From positions 1,736,001 to 1,800,000 of the forward strand of contig NZ_CP058529.1 of NCBI RefSeq assembly GCF_013401515.1: 64,000 nucleotides of DNA, read 5' to 3'. The notes under the pieces are model-generated. The model was not told the DNA's origin. It saw only the letters and a list, made by a program, of their open reading frames with translations, and did no database searches. Each line of letters starts with the position of its first letter. Within the stretch, counting starts at the first letter, position 1. Made by a program: the position numbers and the translations under genes. This DNA is from Halorarum halophilum (lineage in GTDB: Archaea > Halobacteriota > Halobacteria > Halobacteriales > Haloferacaceae). This document shows positions 51,735 to 60,845 of the stretch, piece after piece.

Positions 51735-52949
51735 ATGGAACGAACTGGTGTGTGGCTCGTCGGCGCGTACGGCAACGTGGCGACCACGGCGATCGTCGGC
51801 GCGCGCGCGATCGCTCACGACGTCGCGAACACGACCGGCATGGTGACGGCTCGACCGCCGTGTACCCGACTGGACCTCCCCGACCTCCGCGACATGGTGT
51901 TCGGCGGTCACGACGTGCGCGACACGTCCCTCCTCGAGACGGCCAGGCGGCTCTCGGCCGGTGGTGTTCCCACGGCCGACGTCGTCGAAACGGTCGCCGA
52001 CGACCTCGCGGAGATCGACGAGAACGTCCGGGTCGGAACCGCGGTCAACTGCGGACGGGCGGTGACGGACCTCGCGGACGAGACGCTGGACGCTCCGGAC
52101 GTCGGGGACGTCGTCGGACAGATCCGCGACGACTACCGGTCCTTCGCAGACGAACACGACCTCGACAGGGTGGTCGTCGTCAACGTCGCCTCGACGGAAC
52201 CGGGCGTCGCCGACCCCGACCGGTACGACACCCTCGATGCGTTCGAGCGGGCCGTCGAGGCGAACGACCGCGACCTGCCGGCCAGTTCACTCTACGCCTA
52301 CGCCGCGCTCGTCGAGGGACACCCGTACGTGAACTTCACACCCAGCACTGGAGCGGCGCTGGGCGGCCTGCGCGAACTCGCCGAGCGCGAGAACCTCCCC
52401 AACGTGGGACGGGACGCGAAGACCGGCGAGACGCTGCTCAAGTCCACGCTCGCACCGATGTTCGCCGCCCGGAACCTCCGGGTGCGCTCCTGGGAGGGTC
52501 ACAACATCCTCGGCAACGACGACGGCCTCGTGCTGGAGAACGACGCCAACAAGGCCGGCAAACTGGCGAGCAAGGGCGACGTGCTGGAGGGGATCCTGCC
52601 GGACATCGAGCACAACCGGGTGCGAATCGACTACGCGCCGCCGCTGGGCGATTGGAAAACGGCGTGGGACGACATCCGGTTCGACGGGTTCCTCGACACG
52701 CGAATGAAACTCCAGTTCACCTGGGAGGGCTCGGACTCGGCGCTGGCGGCGCCGCTCGTGCTGGACCTCGTCCGGCTGGTCGCCCACGCCGACGAGTACG
52801 ACGAGGGCGGCCTCCAGCCGCAGCTGGCGTCGTTCTTCAAGGCTCCCCTCGGCGTCGACGACCACGACTTCGCACACCAGTTCGACCTGCTCGAACGGTA
52901 CGTGGACCGCCACGCCGGCGAGGGCGACGACGGTCGGGTTCGGCGATGA
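51735..52949 (+). CDS. Inositol-3-phosphate synthase family protein
   Basis: A 404-residue NAD-dependent sugar-phosphate cyclase-type protein. The Rossmann motif is GVWLVGAYGNVATTAIVGAR, NVASTEP lies near residue 150, the catalytic-domain motif is YVNFTPSTGAALGGLRELAE, and RSWEGHNILGNDDGLVLEN with KAGKLASKG are hallmarks of the MIPS family. In haloarchaea such genes serve di-myo-inositol phosphate or lipid head-group synthesis, but here the neighbours are ebo-like. It overlaps the phosphodiesterase gene by 4 bp (ATGA). Confidence 0.93.
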   Translation: MERTGVWLVGAYGNVATTAIVGARAIAHDVANTTGMVTARPPCTRLDLPDLRDMVFGGHDVRDTSLLETARRLSAGGVPTADVVETVADDLAEIDENVRVGTAVNCGRAVTDLADETLDAPDVGDVVGQIRDDYRSFADEHDLDRVVVVNVASTEPGVADPDRYDTLDAFERAVEANDRDLPASSLYAYAALVEGHPYVNFTPSTGAALGGLRELAERENLPNVGRDAKTGETLLKSTLAPMFAARNLRVRSWEGHNILGNDDGLVLENDANKAGKLASKGDVLEGILPDIEHNRVRIDYAPPLGDWKTAWDDIRFDGFLDTRMKLQFTWEGSDSALAAPLVLDLVRLVAHADEYDEGGLQPQLASFFKAPLGVDDHDFAHQFDLLERYVDRHAGEGDDGRVRR

Positions 52950-54310
52950 CCGGGTCGCCCGCCGGCCGAGTAGTCGTCCTCGACGTGGTCGGGCTCCAGC
53001 CGGACCACGTGACGGCCGACCTCGCTCCCGAACTCGCCTCCCTGTTCGGCGGCACGACCGCACTACGCCCGGCGTTCCCCGCGCTGACGGTCCCGGCGCA
53101 GACGACGCTCGCCACGGGACAGTCGCCGGGTGAGCACGGCGACGTCGCCAGCGGCGAGTACGACCGGGCCACCGACGAGGTCGCGTTCTGGGAGCGCGAC
53201 CGCGACGGCCGGAACCGGCTCTGGGAGACGGCCCGGGAGGCCGGAACGACGACGGGTGCGCTCTTCTTCCAGCACCTCATCGGCACCGACGCCGACGTGG
53301 CCGTGACGCCGTCGCCCATCGAGGACGAGGACAACAACATGCTGGAGATGGACTGCTGGAGCAACCCGGACGGGTTCTACGACGACCTCAGGGAGGAGTT
53401 CGGTCACTTCCCCCTGCACAACTACTGGGGGCCGGCGGCCGGCGAGGCGAGCAGCGAGTGGATCCTCGACGCGGCGGCGACGGCGGTCGACCGGTTCGAC
53501 CCGGACCTCCTCTGGGTGTACGTCCCGCACCTCGACTACGCCGGACTCCGACACGGCCCCGGCGAGGAACTGCGCTCGGCCGTCGGCGAGGTCGACCGAC
53601 TCGTCGGCGAGTTCCTCGACGCGCTGCGGGCGGACGACCGGTGGGACGAGACGGTCGTGAACCTCGTCAGCGAGTACGGCTTCCACGACGTCGAGACGCC
53701 CGTGTTCCCCAACCGCGCCCTCCGCGAGGCGGGGCTGCTCTCGGTCACGGACGACGGGGAGGGCGGCGAGGAGGTCGACCTGGTCGACTCCGACGCCTTC
53801 GCGATGGTCGACCACCAGGTCGCCCACGTCTACCTCGACGACGGCGTCGACGAAGCGCGGGAGGCCCTCCGGGGGCTCGATGGCGTCGACGAGGTCCTCG
53901 ACGAGGATGGGAAGGCCGAACGCGGCGTCGACCACCCGAACGCTGGCGACCTCGTGCTCGTCGCCGAACCGACCGCGTGGTTCCAGTACTACTGGTGGTT
54001 CGACCGCGGGGACGCGCCGTACTACGCGACCGACATGGACATCCACGCCAAACCGGGCTTCGACCCCTGCGAACTGTTCTTCGGCGACGAGGGGCTGGCC
54101 TCCCTCGACCCGACGAAGGTCGGCGGCTCCCACGGGCGCGTCGACGACGAGGCGTTGGGCGTCTACGGGCTCGGCGGCCCGGCGGCGCCAGACGGCCCGA
54201 CCGACGACGACGCAGTCGACGCCCGGTCGGTCGCGCCGACGATCGCTTCGCTTCTGGGAATCTCGGACGAGGTCGCGACCTCGTCCGACTACCCCTCGCT
54301 GCTGGAGTGA
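52946..54310 (+). CDS. Alkaline phosphatase-superfamily phosphodiesterase (EboF-like)
   Basis: A 454-residue type I phosphodiesterase/nucleotide pyrophosphatase. The nucleophile Thr is in AFPALTVPAQTTLATGQSPG; metal ligands are in VVVLDVVGLQPDHVT, YVPHLDYAGLRHGPG and LVSEYGFHDVETP, with a late His in MVDHQVAHVYL. No signal peptide or anchor is seen, so it is cytoplasmic. EboF of bacterial clusters belongs to this superfamily. It probably hydrolyses a phosphoester made by the cluster. Confidence 0.92.
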   Translation: MTGSPAGRVVVLDVVGLQPDHVTADLAPELASLFGGTTALRPAFPALTVPAQTTLATGQSPGEHGDVASGEYDRATDEVAFWERDRDGRNRLWETAREAGTTTGALFFQHLIGTDADVAVTPSPIEDEDNNMLEMDCWSNPDGFYDDLREEFGHFPLHNYWGPAAGEASSEWILDAAATAVDRFDPDLLWVYVPHLDYAGLRHGPGEELRSAVGEVDRLVGEFLDALRADDRWDETVVNLVSEYGFHDVETPVFPNRALREAGLLSVTDDGEGGEEVDLVDSDAFAMVDHQVAHVYLDDGVDEAREALRGLDGVDEVLDEDGKAERGVDHPNAGDLVLVAEPTAWFQYYWWFDRGDAPYYATDMDIHAKPGFDPCELFFGDEGLASLDPTKVGGSHGRVDDEALGVYGLGGPAAPDGPTDDDAVDARSVAPTIASLLGISDEVATSSDYPSLLE

Positions 54311-54414
54311 CGACGGCGATCGCACCCCCGGGGGGTCTTCCGTCCCCGTTCGGGGCTGCGAGATTCACCGGGCAGATTTTTGCCGGTCGCAGGGGTAGAA
54401 ACGGTATCACTTCG

Positions 54415-55047
54415 ATGAGCGAACGACGACCATCATCCCGGCGACGATACCTTCGAGGAGTCGGCACCGCCCTCGGCATCGGGCTGGCCGGGTGCTCCGC
54501 CGAGCCGGGTGGAACGACCGGGGAGACTCCGGGGACAGACGAAGGGACGGCCGGGACGACAGCCGAACCGACGGCGACCGCCGACGAACCGACCGCACGG
54601 ACCGACAGTTCGACGGCCGAACAGGCGACGACCGACCGGGGGTCGACTCCGGTCCACGCCGGATACGAGACCACGGAGGTCCGCGTCACGTCGGAGGGGG
54701 AGACGTTGGGGTCGGTGACGGCGGCCATCGCTGACACGCAGGAACTGCGGTATCGCGGGCTCAGCGACACCGAATCGCTCCCGGAGGATCGGGGGATGCT
54801 GTTCGTGTACGAGTCCGTCGATGAACGCACGTTCGTCATGCGGAGGATGGACTTCGGGATCGACATCGTCTACGCGGACGCGGACGGGACGATCACCCGG
54901 ATCCACCACGCCCCGGAACCCGGTCCGAACGAGGACGGCGAGGATCAGCGCTACCCCGGGCGCGGGCAGTACGTCCTGGAGATCAACTACGAGTGGACGA
55001 CCGACCACGGGGTCGAGGAGGGCGACGTACTCGAGTTCGAGCTCTGA
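54415..55047 (+). CDS. DUF192 lipoprotein
   Basis: A 210-residue exported protein. The N terminus is a Tat lipoprotein signal (SSRRRYLRGVGTALGIGLAG followed by Cys), then a Thr/Glu-rich spacer of about 60 residues. The DUF192 domain occupies the last 120: VTAAIADTQELRYRGLSDTE, GMLFVYESVDERTFVMRRMD, FGIDIVYADADGTI and YVLEINYEWTTDHGVEEGD. This small beta fold is widespread and functionally unclear. The ATG at 54415 is the only start giving a full signal. It is a separate transcript 104 bp after the phosphodiesterase gene. Confidence 0.92.
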   Translation: MSERRPSSRRRYLRGVGTALGIGLAGCSAEPGGTTGETPGTDEGTAGTTAEPTATADEPTARTDSSTAEQATTDRGSTPVHAGYETTEVRVTSEGETLGSVTAAIADTQELRYRGLSDTESLPEDRGMLFVYESVDERTFVMRRMDFGIDIVYADADGTITRIHHAPEPGPNEDGEDQRYPGRGQYVLEINYEWTTDHGVEEGDVLEFEL

Positions 55048-55138
55048 TCGGGGCGTTGGACGACATCCGTGACGCGATGCCGGTAGGGTCCCGGATTTCG
55101 AACGTCGATCAGGACCGGAGTCGGTCGACGGGTCGCGA

Positions 55139-56089
55139 TCAGTCGAGTTCGTCGAGGATCAGGTCGGTCACCGTCACCGGCTGTTCGTGCTGGACCCAGT
55201 GGGTCGCCTCGTCGACGAGCGAGAAGCGGCCGTCGACGCAGTACGCCAGGCTGTCGTGGGCCATCCGACGCTTGAGGAACTGGTCGCCCGAGCCCCAGAT
55301 GACACGCGTCGGGACCGTCACGCGCCGCGTCTCCGGACGGGCACGCTCGCGGGCGGCGGCGCGATACCAGTTCAGCATCGCCGTGAACGCGCCCGGCCGG
55401 GACCAGGCCGCGCGGTAGCGGTCGAAGTCGGCGGCCGAGAACGTCCCCGGCATCGCGGACTCGCGCATCATCCGGGTCGGCAGGCGCCAGTTCAGCGCCC
55501 TGCTCGCGGCCTCGGGGAGGACCGGGAGCTGGAAGAACATGGCGTACGAGGAGCGGAGGAGCTGTTCCGGGTCGCCCCGCAGCGTGTCGCGGGTGACCGT
55601 CGGGTGGGGCGCGTTCACGGCGACGAACTCGGAGAGCCGGTCCGGGTGGTGGATGGCGACCCACCAGCCGACGACGCCGCCCCAGTCGTGGCCGACCAGC
55701 GCGGCCGTCTCGGCCCCGTAGGCGTCGACGAACCCGAGCACGTCGGCTGCCAGGTACTCCATCCGGTAGTTGCTCACCTCGGCCGGCTTCTCGCTCCGGT
55801 TGTACCCCCGCTGGTCCGGAACGACGACGTGGTAGCCCGCGTTGGCGAGCGGCCTGATCTGGTGGTGCCAGCCGTACCAGAACTCGGGGAACCCGTGTAG
55901 CAGGAGCAGCAGGTCGCCGTCGTCGGGGCCAGCCTCGACGACGTGGAACCGTCGACCGTTCGCCTCGACGAATCGGGCCTCGCCGGGGACGTCGGGCGGC
56001 AACTCGTCGGTCGTCCCGGCAGCGGTCGTCGAGTCGGTCGCAGCGTCGGCGGGTGCGGCGCCGCCAGCGTCGTCGCTCGCGGGTGTCAT
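55139..56089 (-). CDS. Alpha/beta hydrolase, epoxide-hydrolase-like
   Basis: A 316-residue hydrolase. HGFPEFWYGWHHQIRPLA gives the HGxP oxyanion motif, GHDWGGVVGWWVA the Asp nucleophile as in epoxide hydrolases and dehalogenases (rather than Ser), IWGSGDQFLKRR the acid, and EATHWVQHEQP the catalytic His. The ATG at 56089 leaves a roughly 35-residue Ala/Thr/Asp leader before the fold; a longer start is possible. A lid domain is visible around NWRLPTRMMRESAM. The substrate is unknown. Confidence 0.9.
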   Translation of the reverse strand: MTPASDDAGGAAPADAATDSTTAAGTTDELPPDVPGEARFVEANGRRFHVVEAGPDDGDLLLLLHGFPEFWYGWHHQIRPLANAGYHVVVPDQRGYNRSEKPAEVSNYRMEYLAADVLGFVDAYGAETAALVGHDWGGVVGWWVAIHHPDRLSEFVAVNAPHPTVTRDTLRGDPEQLLRSSYAMFFQLPVLPEAASRALNWRLPTRMMRESAMPGTFSAADFDRYRAAWSRPGAFTAMLNWYRAAARERARPETRRVTVPTRVIWGSGDQFLKRRMAHDSLAYCVDGRFSLVDEATHWVQHEQPVTVTDLILDELD

Positions 56090-56160
56090 ACCCCACGATA
56101 CAGTCGCGGACGGCGAAAACGTACCGGCGGTCGCGGCGGCGAGTGGCGCGACGGATCGGG

Positions 56161-56484
56161 TCAGTCCCGTCGGTCGGCGACGGCACTCCACACGGCGGTC
56201 GCGCCCAGCAGCGCCGCGGGCAGCATCGGGAGGACGAGCATCGCGGTCAGGAAGCCCAGGCCGAGTTCGCCAGGCGCCGCCGGCCGGACGTAGATGATGC
56301 CGGGGATCACCAGGAACGCCAGGACGACCACCGCGACGAGCACCGTGCCGGTCCGGCCCAAGCCCTCGTCGGACCCGTCCGCCCCGGGGTCGTCCGCGAC
56401 CCCGGACTCGCCGTCCCAGTCGTCGGGACGGTGGACGTACCCGCCGTCGCTCCCCGAGGTTCCCGCGTCGGCTTCAGAGTTCAC
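56161..56484 (-). CDS. Two-helix membrane protein of unknown function
   Basis: A 107-residue protein with a 45-residue acidic Gly/Asp N terminus and two membrane helices (TVLVAVVVLAFLVIPGIIYV, LTAMLVLPMLPAALLGATAV). The short charged tail ends DRRD. It starts inside the end of the alcohol dehydrogenase gene (11-bp overlap), so it is expressed from the same mRNA. No family is recognised. Confidence 0.75.
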   Translation of the reverse strand: MNSEADAGTSGSDGGYVHRPDDWDGESGVADDPGADGSDEGLGRTGTVLVAVVVLAFLVIPGIIYVRPAAPGELGLGFLTAMLVLPMLPAALLGATAVWSAVADRRD

Positions 56485-57514
56485 TGTCGGGTCTCACCAC
56501 CACTTTGCCGAAACCCTCGCGGTTCTCCAGCATCTCGTGGGCCCGGGCCGCCTCGGACATCGGCAGCACCTCGCGAACGCGGGGCTCGAACGTGCCGTCC
56601 CAGACGAGTTCGAGCACGTCGTCCACCTCGCCCGGCGTCGCCATCGTGGAGCCGATGACCGACAGCTGGTTCCAGAAGATGCGGTTGATGTCCGTCTCGG
56701 GGGTCCCGCCGGTGGTCGCCCCGCAGGTGACGACGCGGCCGCCCTTCGCGAGCGACTTCAGGGAGTCGTGCCACGTCGCCGCCCCGATGTGGTCGACCAC
56801 CATGTCGACGCCGCGTCGGCCGGTGTGCTCGCGGATCTCGTCGGCGAAGTCGTCCTCCTCGTAGTTGATGACGTGGTCGGCGCCGCACTCCTCCGCGTAG
56901 GAGAGCTTCTCCTCGCTGGAGGCGGTCGCGTACACCTCTGCGCCGGCGTAGTCGGCGATCTGGACCGCCGCGTGGCCGACGCCGCCGGAGGCGCCGAGGA
57001 CCAGGACCTTCTCGCCCGGCGAGAGCTCCCCCCGCGTGAGGAGCATCCGCCAGGCGGTCTGGAAGACGAGCGACGCCGACCCTGCCGTCTCCCAGTCGAC
57101 GTGGCTCGGCACCGGAACGAGGTTGTCCTCGGGCACCACGGCGAGTTCCGAGTGGACGCCGCGCTGGTGCTCGCCGATGATGCTGTACCGAACGCACTCG
57201 GACTCCTCGCCGTCGCGGCAGAACTCGCAGACGCCACAGGAGACGCCCGCGCTGACGGTGACGCGGTCGCCCTCCTCGAACCGGGTGACGTCGGCGCCGG
57301 CCTCCCTGACCACGCCGGCGCCGTCGCTGCCGGGGATGTGTGGCATGTCGAGGTCGATGCCCGGGAGCCCCTTCCGCGTCCAGACGTCGAGGTGGTTCAG
57401 CGCGCCCGCCTTCACGTCCACGAGTACCTCGTCCCGTCCGGGTTCCGGGTCAGGGAAGTCGCCGTACTCGATCACGTCGCGGTCGCCGTGCTCGGAGAAC
57501 TGAACGGCCTTCAT
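56474..57514 (-). CDS. Zinc-dependent alcohol dehydrogenase / quinone oxidoreductase
   Basis: A 346-residue medium-chain dehydrogenase. The catalytic zinc region is GALNHLDVWTRKGLPGID with IPGSDGAGVVREAG; structural-zinc cysteines are in GVSCGVCEFCRDGEESECV. The cofactor site is VLVLGASGGVGHAAVQIADY. The full-length fold is intact. The natural substrate cannot be told. It leads a two-gene unit with a small membrane protein. Confidence 0.94.
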   Translation of the reverse strand: MKAVQFSEHGDRDVIEYGDFPDPEPGRDEVLVDVKAGALNHLDVWTRKGLPGIDLDMPHIPGSDGAGVVREAGADVTRFEEGDRVTVSAGVSCGVCEFCRDGEESECVRYSIIGEHQRGVHSELAVVPEDNLVPVPSHVDWETAGSASLVFQTAWRMLLTRGELSPGEKVLVLGASGGVGHAAVQIADYAGAEVYATASSEEKLSYAEECGADHVINYEEDDFADEIREHTGRRGVDMVVDHIGAATWHDSLKSLAKGGRVVTCGATTGGTPETDINRIFWNQLSVIGSTMATPGEVDDVLELVWDGTFEPRVREVLPMSEAARAHEMLENREGFGKVVVRPDSEL

Positions 57515-57839
57515 GCATCGCCCTCACACGGCCGGGACCAAAACCCTACCTGCCGGGCGGCGCCGACGGGCGGTCGCGATTCGAGACGGAACGATACTCG
57601 GGTACCGGTGCGAACGCATCCGGAAAACGGGGACCCCAGTCGGCGGAACGGACGGGGAGAGGTGGGCACCCTGATCGACTGGGGACTGGAGGGCCGTGGT
57701 CGCGGGCCGGCGAACAAACGCTCGCCTGGCGGCGTCATCACTTCACCGACCGGGGAATCTCCCACATCGCGGGAACCGACCGTTTCGGCGGGGATAGAAC
57801 GGAACACAAATGGTCCACGGGCCGGAACGAACCCCCAGA
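57515..57839. other. Divergent intergenic region
   Basis: The 325 bases between the alcohol dehydrogenase and the regulator gene show no gene or clear repeat. The dehydrogenase promoter probably lies at 57535-57550 (ggttttgg on the minus strand). A weak acaaatgg AT patch is close to the regulator start. Confidence 0.4.
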
Positions 57840-58658
57840 ATGTCGTCCCTCGACGCGACCGAGGTCGCCTCGGTGCTCGCCAAACGGCGCGAGTGCCTCC
57901 GCGCGGTGACGGGCGGGCCGGTCCGCAAGCGCGACCTCGTCGACTCGCTCGACATCCCGCGGACGACGCTCGACCGCGCGGTGCGCGAGTTGGCGGAGGT
58001 CGAACTCGTCGAGTGCGCGTCCGGCGGGGTACGCGCGACCGGGTTCGGCCGCGAGGCGCTCGCGGCGGCCGACAGCTACCGCGAGACGCTCGACGGGCTG
58101 GCGGACGCGTCGTGTCTCCTCGACGCGCTCCCCGCCGCCACCCCGCTGGGCGACGCGTTCCTCCGCGGCGCGAGCGTCAGCCGCGCGGCCCCGCCGGCGC
58201 CGGACCGGGTCGTCACCGACCTGTTCGACTCCGTGGCCGGCGCCGACTCGGTCCGCGGCGTCGCGCCGGCGGCGCTCACCGGCCACATGGCGTCGTTCCA
58301 GGAACACGCGAGTTCGGGCGGGGCGGTGCCCGAACTGCTCGTGACGCCCGCGGTCCTCGACCAGGTCGTCGCGGTGCGCGGCCGGGCCGTCGTCGAATCG
58401 CTCCGCGACGGCGAGATCGACCTCCGAAGCGGTCCCGTCCCGTTTCGGTTCGGGCTCTGGCTCGTGGACGACGCGGAGGCCGGCGTCGTCGTCTACACCG
58501 ACACCGGGATCCGGGGCGTCGCCGTGAACGACACCGAGGAGGCGCTCGCGTGGGCCCGCGAGCAGTACGGCCGTGTCGCCGAGCAAGCCGAGGCCGTCAC
58601 CCCCGAAGGGATCGTGAAGATGCTCGACGGTGATCGGCACGGCACTGCCGCGGAGTAA
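57840..58658 (+). CDS. Winged-helix transcriptional regulator with FilR1-like domain
   Basis: A 272-residue regulator. Residues 1-75 are a winged helix (VRKRDLVDSLDIPRTTLDRA with VRELAEVELVEC). The remainder resembles the FilR1/DUF1724 ligand-binding region common in haloarchaeal and methanogen regulators: ALTGHMASFQEHASSGG, PVPFRFGLWLVDDAEAGVVV, GVAVNDTEEALAWAREQYG. An ATG 30 bp upstream is possible. Target genes are unknown; the divergent dehydrogenase is a candidate. Confidence 0.88.
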   Translation: MSSLDATEVASVLAKRRECLRAVTGGPVRKRDLVDSLDIPRTTLDRAVRELAEVELVECASGGVRATGFGREALAAADSYRETLDGLADASCLLDALPAATPLGDAFLRGASVSRAAPPAPDRVVTDLFDSVAGADSVRGVAPAALTGHMASFQEHASSGGAVPELLVTPAVLDQVVAVRGRAVVESLRDGEIDLRSGPVPFRFGLWLVDDAEAGVVVYTDTGIRGVAVNDTEEALAWAREQYGRVAEQAEAVTPEGIVKMLDGDRHGTAAE

Positions 58659-58704
58659 CGAACCAACGCGTCGCTTTTTGTGCGCCCCTCGCCAACGGCG
58701 AGCC

Positions 58705-59292
58705 ATGAGCGACCACGGCCACGAGGGCAGTGACGACCACCGCGGAGACGATCGTGACCACGGTAGTCACGATCACGACCACCACGAACACCACGACGAC
58801 CACCACGCCCACGACATCGGCGACGTCGGCTACGCGATCGTGACGGTCTCCTCCTCGCGCAGCATCGAGGACGACCCGTCGGGGGACGCGATCGCGACGG
58901 CCGCCGAGGACACCGGCGGCGAGGTCGTGACGCGCGAAGTCGTCCGGGACAGCTACGACGGCGTGCAGGGCTCCGTCAACAACCTCGTCGACCGCGACGA
59001 CGTGGACTGCGTCGTCACCACGGGCGGCACCGGCGTCACCCCGGACGACGTGACCGTCGAGGCGGTCGAGCCGCTGTTCGACAAGAGGCTGCCGGGCTTC
59101 GGCGAACTGTTCCGGGCGCTCTCTCGGGAGGAGATCGGGACGATGGTCGTCGCGACCCGCGCGACCGCCGGCGTCGCCGGCGACGTCCCCGTGTTCTGTC
59201 TCCCGGGGAGCGAGAACGCCGCCCGCCTGGGCGCCGAGGAGATCATCACCGAGCAGGCGGGCCACCTCGCCGGCCTCGCGCGACGTGAGTGA
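58705..59292 (+). CDS. moaB: Molybdopterin adenylyltransferase MoaB with His-rich N terminus
   Basis: A 195-residue MoaB/MogA-fold protein. Residues 1-37 contain about 14 His with Asp/Glu ([20 protein letters not shown]), a probable metal-binding tail. The core has [60 protein letters not shown] and [13 protein letters not shown], the molybdopterin-binding loops. It activates molybdopterin by adenylylation before MoeA acts. It stands apart from the moeA pair. The ATG at 58705 follows a ctttttg box by about 30 bp. Confidence 0.95.
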   Translation: MSDHGHEGSDDHRGDDRDHGSHDHDHHEHHDDHHAHDIGDVGYAIVTVSSSRSIEDDPSGDAIATAAEDTGGEVVTREVVRDSYDGVQGSVNNLVDRDDVDCVVTTGGTGVTPDDVTVEAVEPLFDKRLPGFGELFRALSREEIGTMVVATRATAGVAGDVPVFCLPGSENAARLGAEEIITEQAGHLAGLARRE

Positions 59293-59301
59293 ACGGGCGG
59301 T

Positions 59302-60651
59302 TCAGCCGGCCGACTTGAGCACGCGCCAGACGACGCCCGGGCGCAGGAGCGAGGTGGGGGGTCGCTCCATCATCAACACCCGGACGAACGCGCTCGAGAG
59401 CTCGCCGTCGGTGTGGGCTGCTCGGGCCAGTCGCGAGAGATACCGACTCGTGAGAGCCGTGCCGCGCGGTCTGGGACCGGTCGTCTGCGGGAACCCGAAG
59501 TCGCTTCCCACCGCCAGCGTCCACGCGGCGTCGACGACCGGTTCGGCGCGGTCGAAGAACCGACGCGCGAGGTCCTCGGTGCCGCCTTCCGCCAGCGCCC
59601 GGTGGAGCATCAGAGCCTCGAGCGCGGCCACCGACATGCCTTGCGCGTAGACCGGGTTGAAACTCGCAATCGCGTCGCCGACGACGAGCAGCCCGTCGGG
59701 GAACCGGTCGAGATCCTCGTAGCGGTACCGCCTGTTGGCGGGAAATGGGTAGCATTCGATGCCCTCGGAGCTCCTGGGATGGTCCTCGAGCAGTCGCTTC
59801 AACTCGGGGGTCGGGAGGCTCGCTACGAACTCGGAGAAGCCCGCGAAATCCGTCGGGGGGTCGTCGCCGTGGACGCCCTGCACGTTCACGACCCAGCGGT
59901 TCCCCTCGACCGGCGCAGCCATGCCACCGCGGGTACGGGGCGAGGCGGGCGGTACGAGGAACGTTCGACGGTCGTCGGGCGGTCGCTCGACGTAGGTGGT
60001 GCTGTAGGCCAGATCGATGCGCACCTCGTCGAGTTCGGGCGGCGCGTAGCCGTGCTCCGCCAGCCATGCCGGAGTCCGACTCGTCCGACCCGTGGCGTCG
60101 ACGACCAGATCGGCGCCGATCTCCTCATATCCGGACTCCGCGCGGATCGCCACGCCCTCCACGGTCGTTCCCGCCTCGTCGAGGAGGTAGCCGGTGAACT
60201 GGCAGCGCGGACGCACGCGGACCCCGTCGAGTTCGGACACGCGCCGTCGAGCGACCTGCTCGATGAGCGGTCGCGTCGCGGAGCACGTCTCCATCCGCGT
60301 CGGGCCGTGGGCGAGGAAGCCCCCCTCTGCGTAGAACCTCACGTCGCCAGCGAAATCGATCAACAGCCCGCCGGCAGAGAGGAGTTCCTCGGTGTACCCC
60401 GGGAACAGGTCGGCCAGCGTCGCGGACCCGGCCCTCAGGAGCGCGTGGGGGTGACGACCCTGCGGTACGCCGCGACGTGCGACCGGATCGCCCTCGAGGG
60501 AGTCACGGTCGACGACCGTGACGGTCTCGAACCGATCGGCGAGGACGCGGGCCGCGAGCAGACCTGCCACGCTCGCCCCGACCACCACGGCGTGCCCACT
60601 CCGCCGGGAGAGCAGGTCCCGATCGTACCGTGGAACGGTCGCCAGGGTCAC
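59302..60651 (-). CDS. FAD-dependent monooxygenase, LasC/MonCI epoxidase-like
   Basis: A 449-residue flavoprotein. The FAD motif is [20 protein letters not shown] with VVDRD at the strand end; [16 protein letters not shown] and [20 protein letters not shown] follow, and the second FAD motif is [33 protein letters not shown] is a mark of the group that includes polyether epoxidases LasC/MonCI. Uncommon in haloarchaea, so lateral gain from actinobacteria is possible. It converges with moaB across 9 bp and diverges from cmk. Its substrate is unknown. Confidence 0.85.
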   Translation of the reverse strand: MTLATVPRYDRDLLSRRSGHAVVVGASVAGLLAARVLADRFETVTVVDRDSLEGDPVARRGVPQGRHPHALLRAGSATLADLFPGYTEELLSAGGLLIDFAGDVRFYAEGGFLAHGPTRMETCSATRPLIEQVARRRVSELDGVRVRPRCQFTGYLLDEAGTTVEGVAIRAESGYEEIGADLVVDATGRTSRTPAWLAEHGYAPPELDEVRIDLAYSTTYVERPPDDRRTFLVPPASPRTRGGMAAPVEGNRWVVNVQGVHGDDPPTDFAGFSEFVASLPTPELKRLLEDHPRSSEGIECYPFPANRRYRYEDLDRFPDGLLVVGDAIASFNPVYAQGMSVAALEALMLHRALAEGGTEDLARRFFDRAEPVVDAAWTLAVGSDFGFPQTTGPRPRGTALTSRYLSRLARAAHTDGELSSAFVRVLMMERPPTSLLRPGVVWRVLKSAG

Positions 60652-60845
60652 GACGGCAACTCACCTTCCCGTTCCGGTTCGCCGCCAAGCATGTTAAGTG
60701 TTCACACCCCAACCCACCTCAGTCCGAACTGACGGCTTTCCCCTGGAATCTGGAGTCGTGAAACGGACGTGGACGTCCGATTCCCACCCGCCGCGTCCGC
60801 GGCACCAATGGACGCCTTTTTGACCGCGACGGGCGCAGACGGGAT

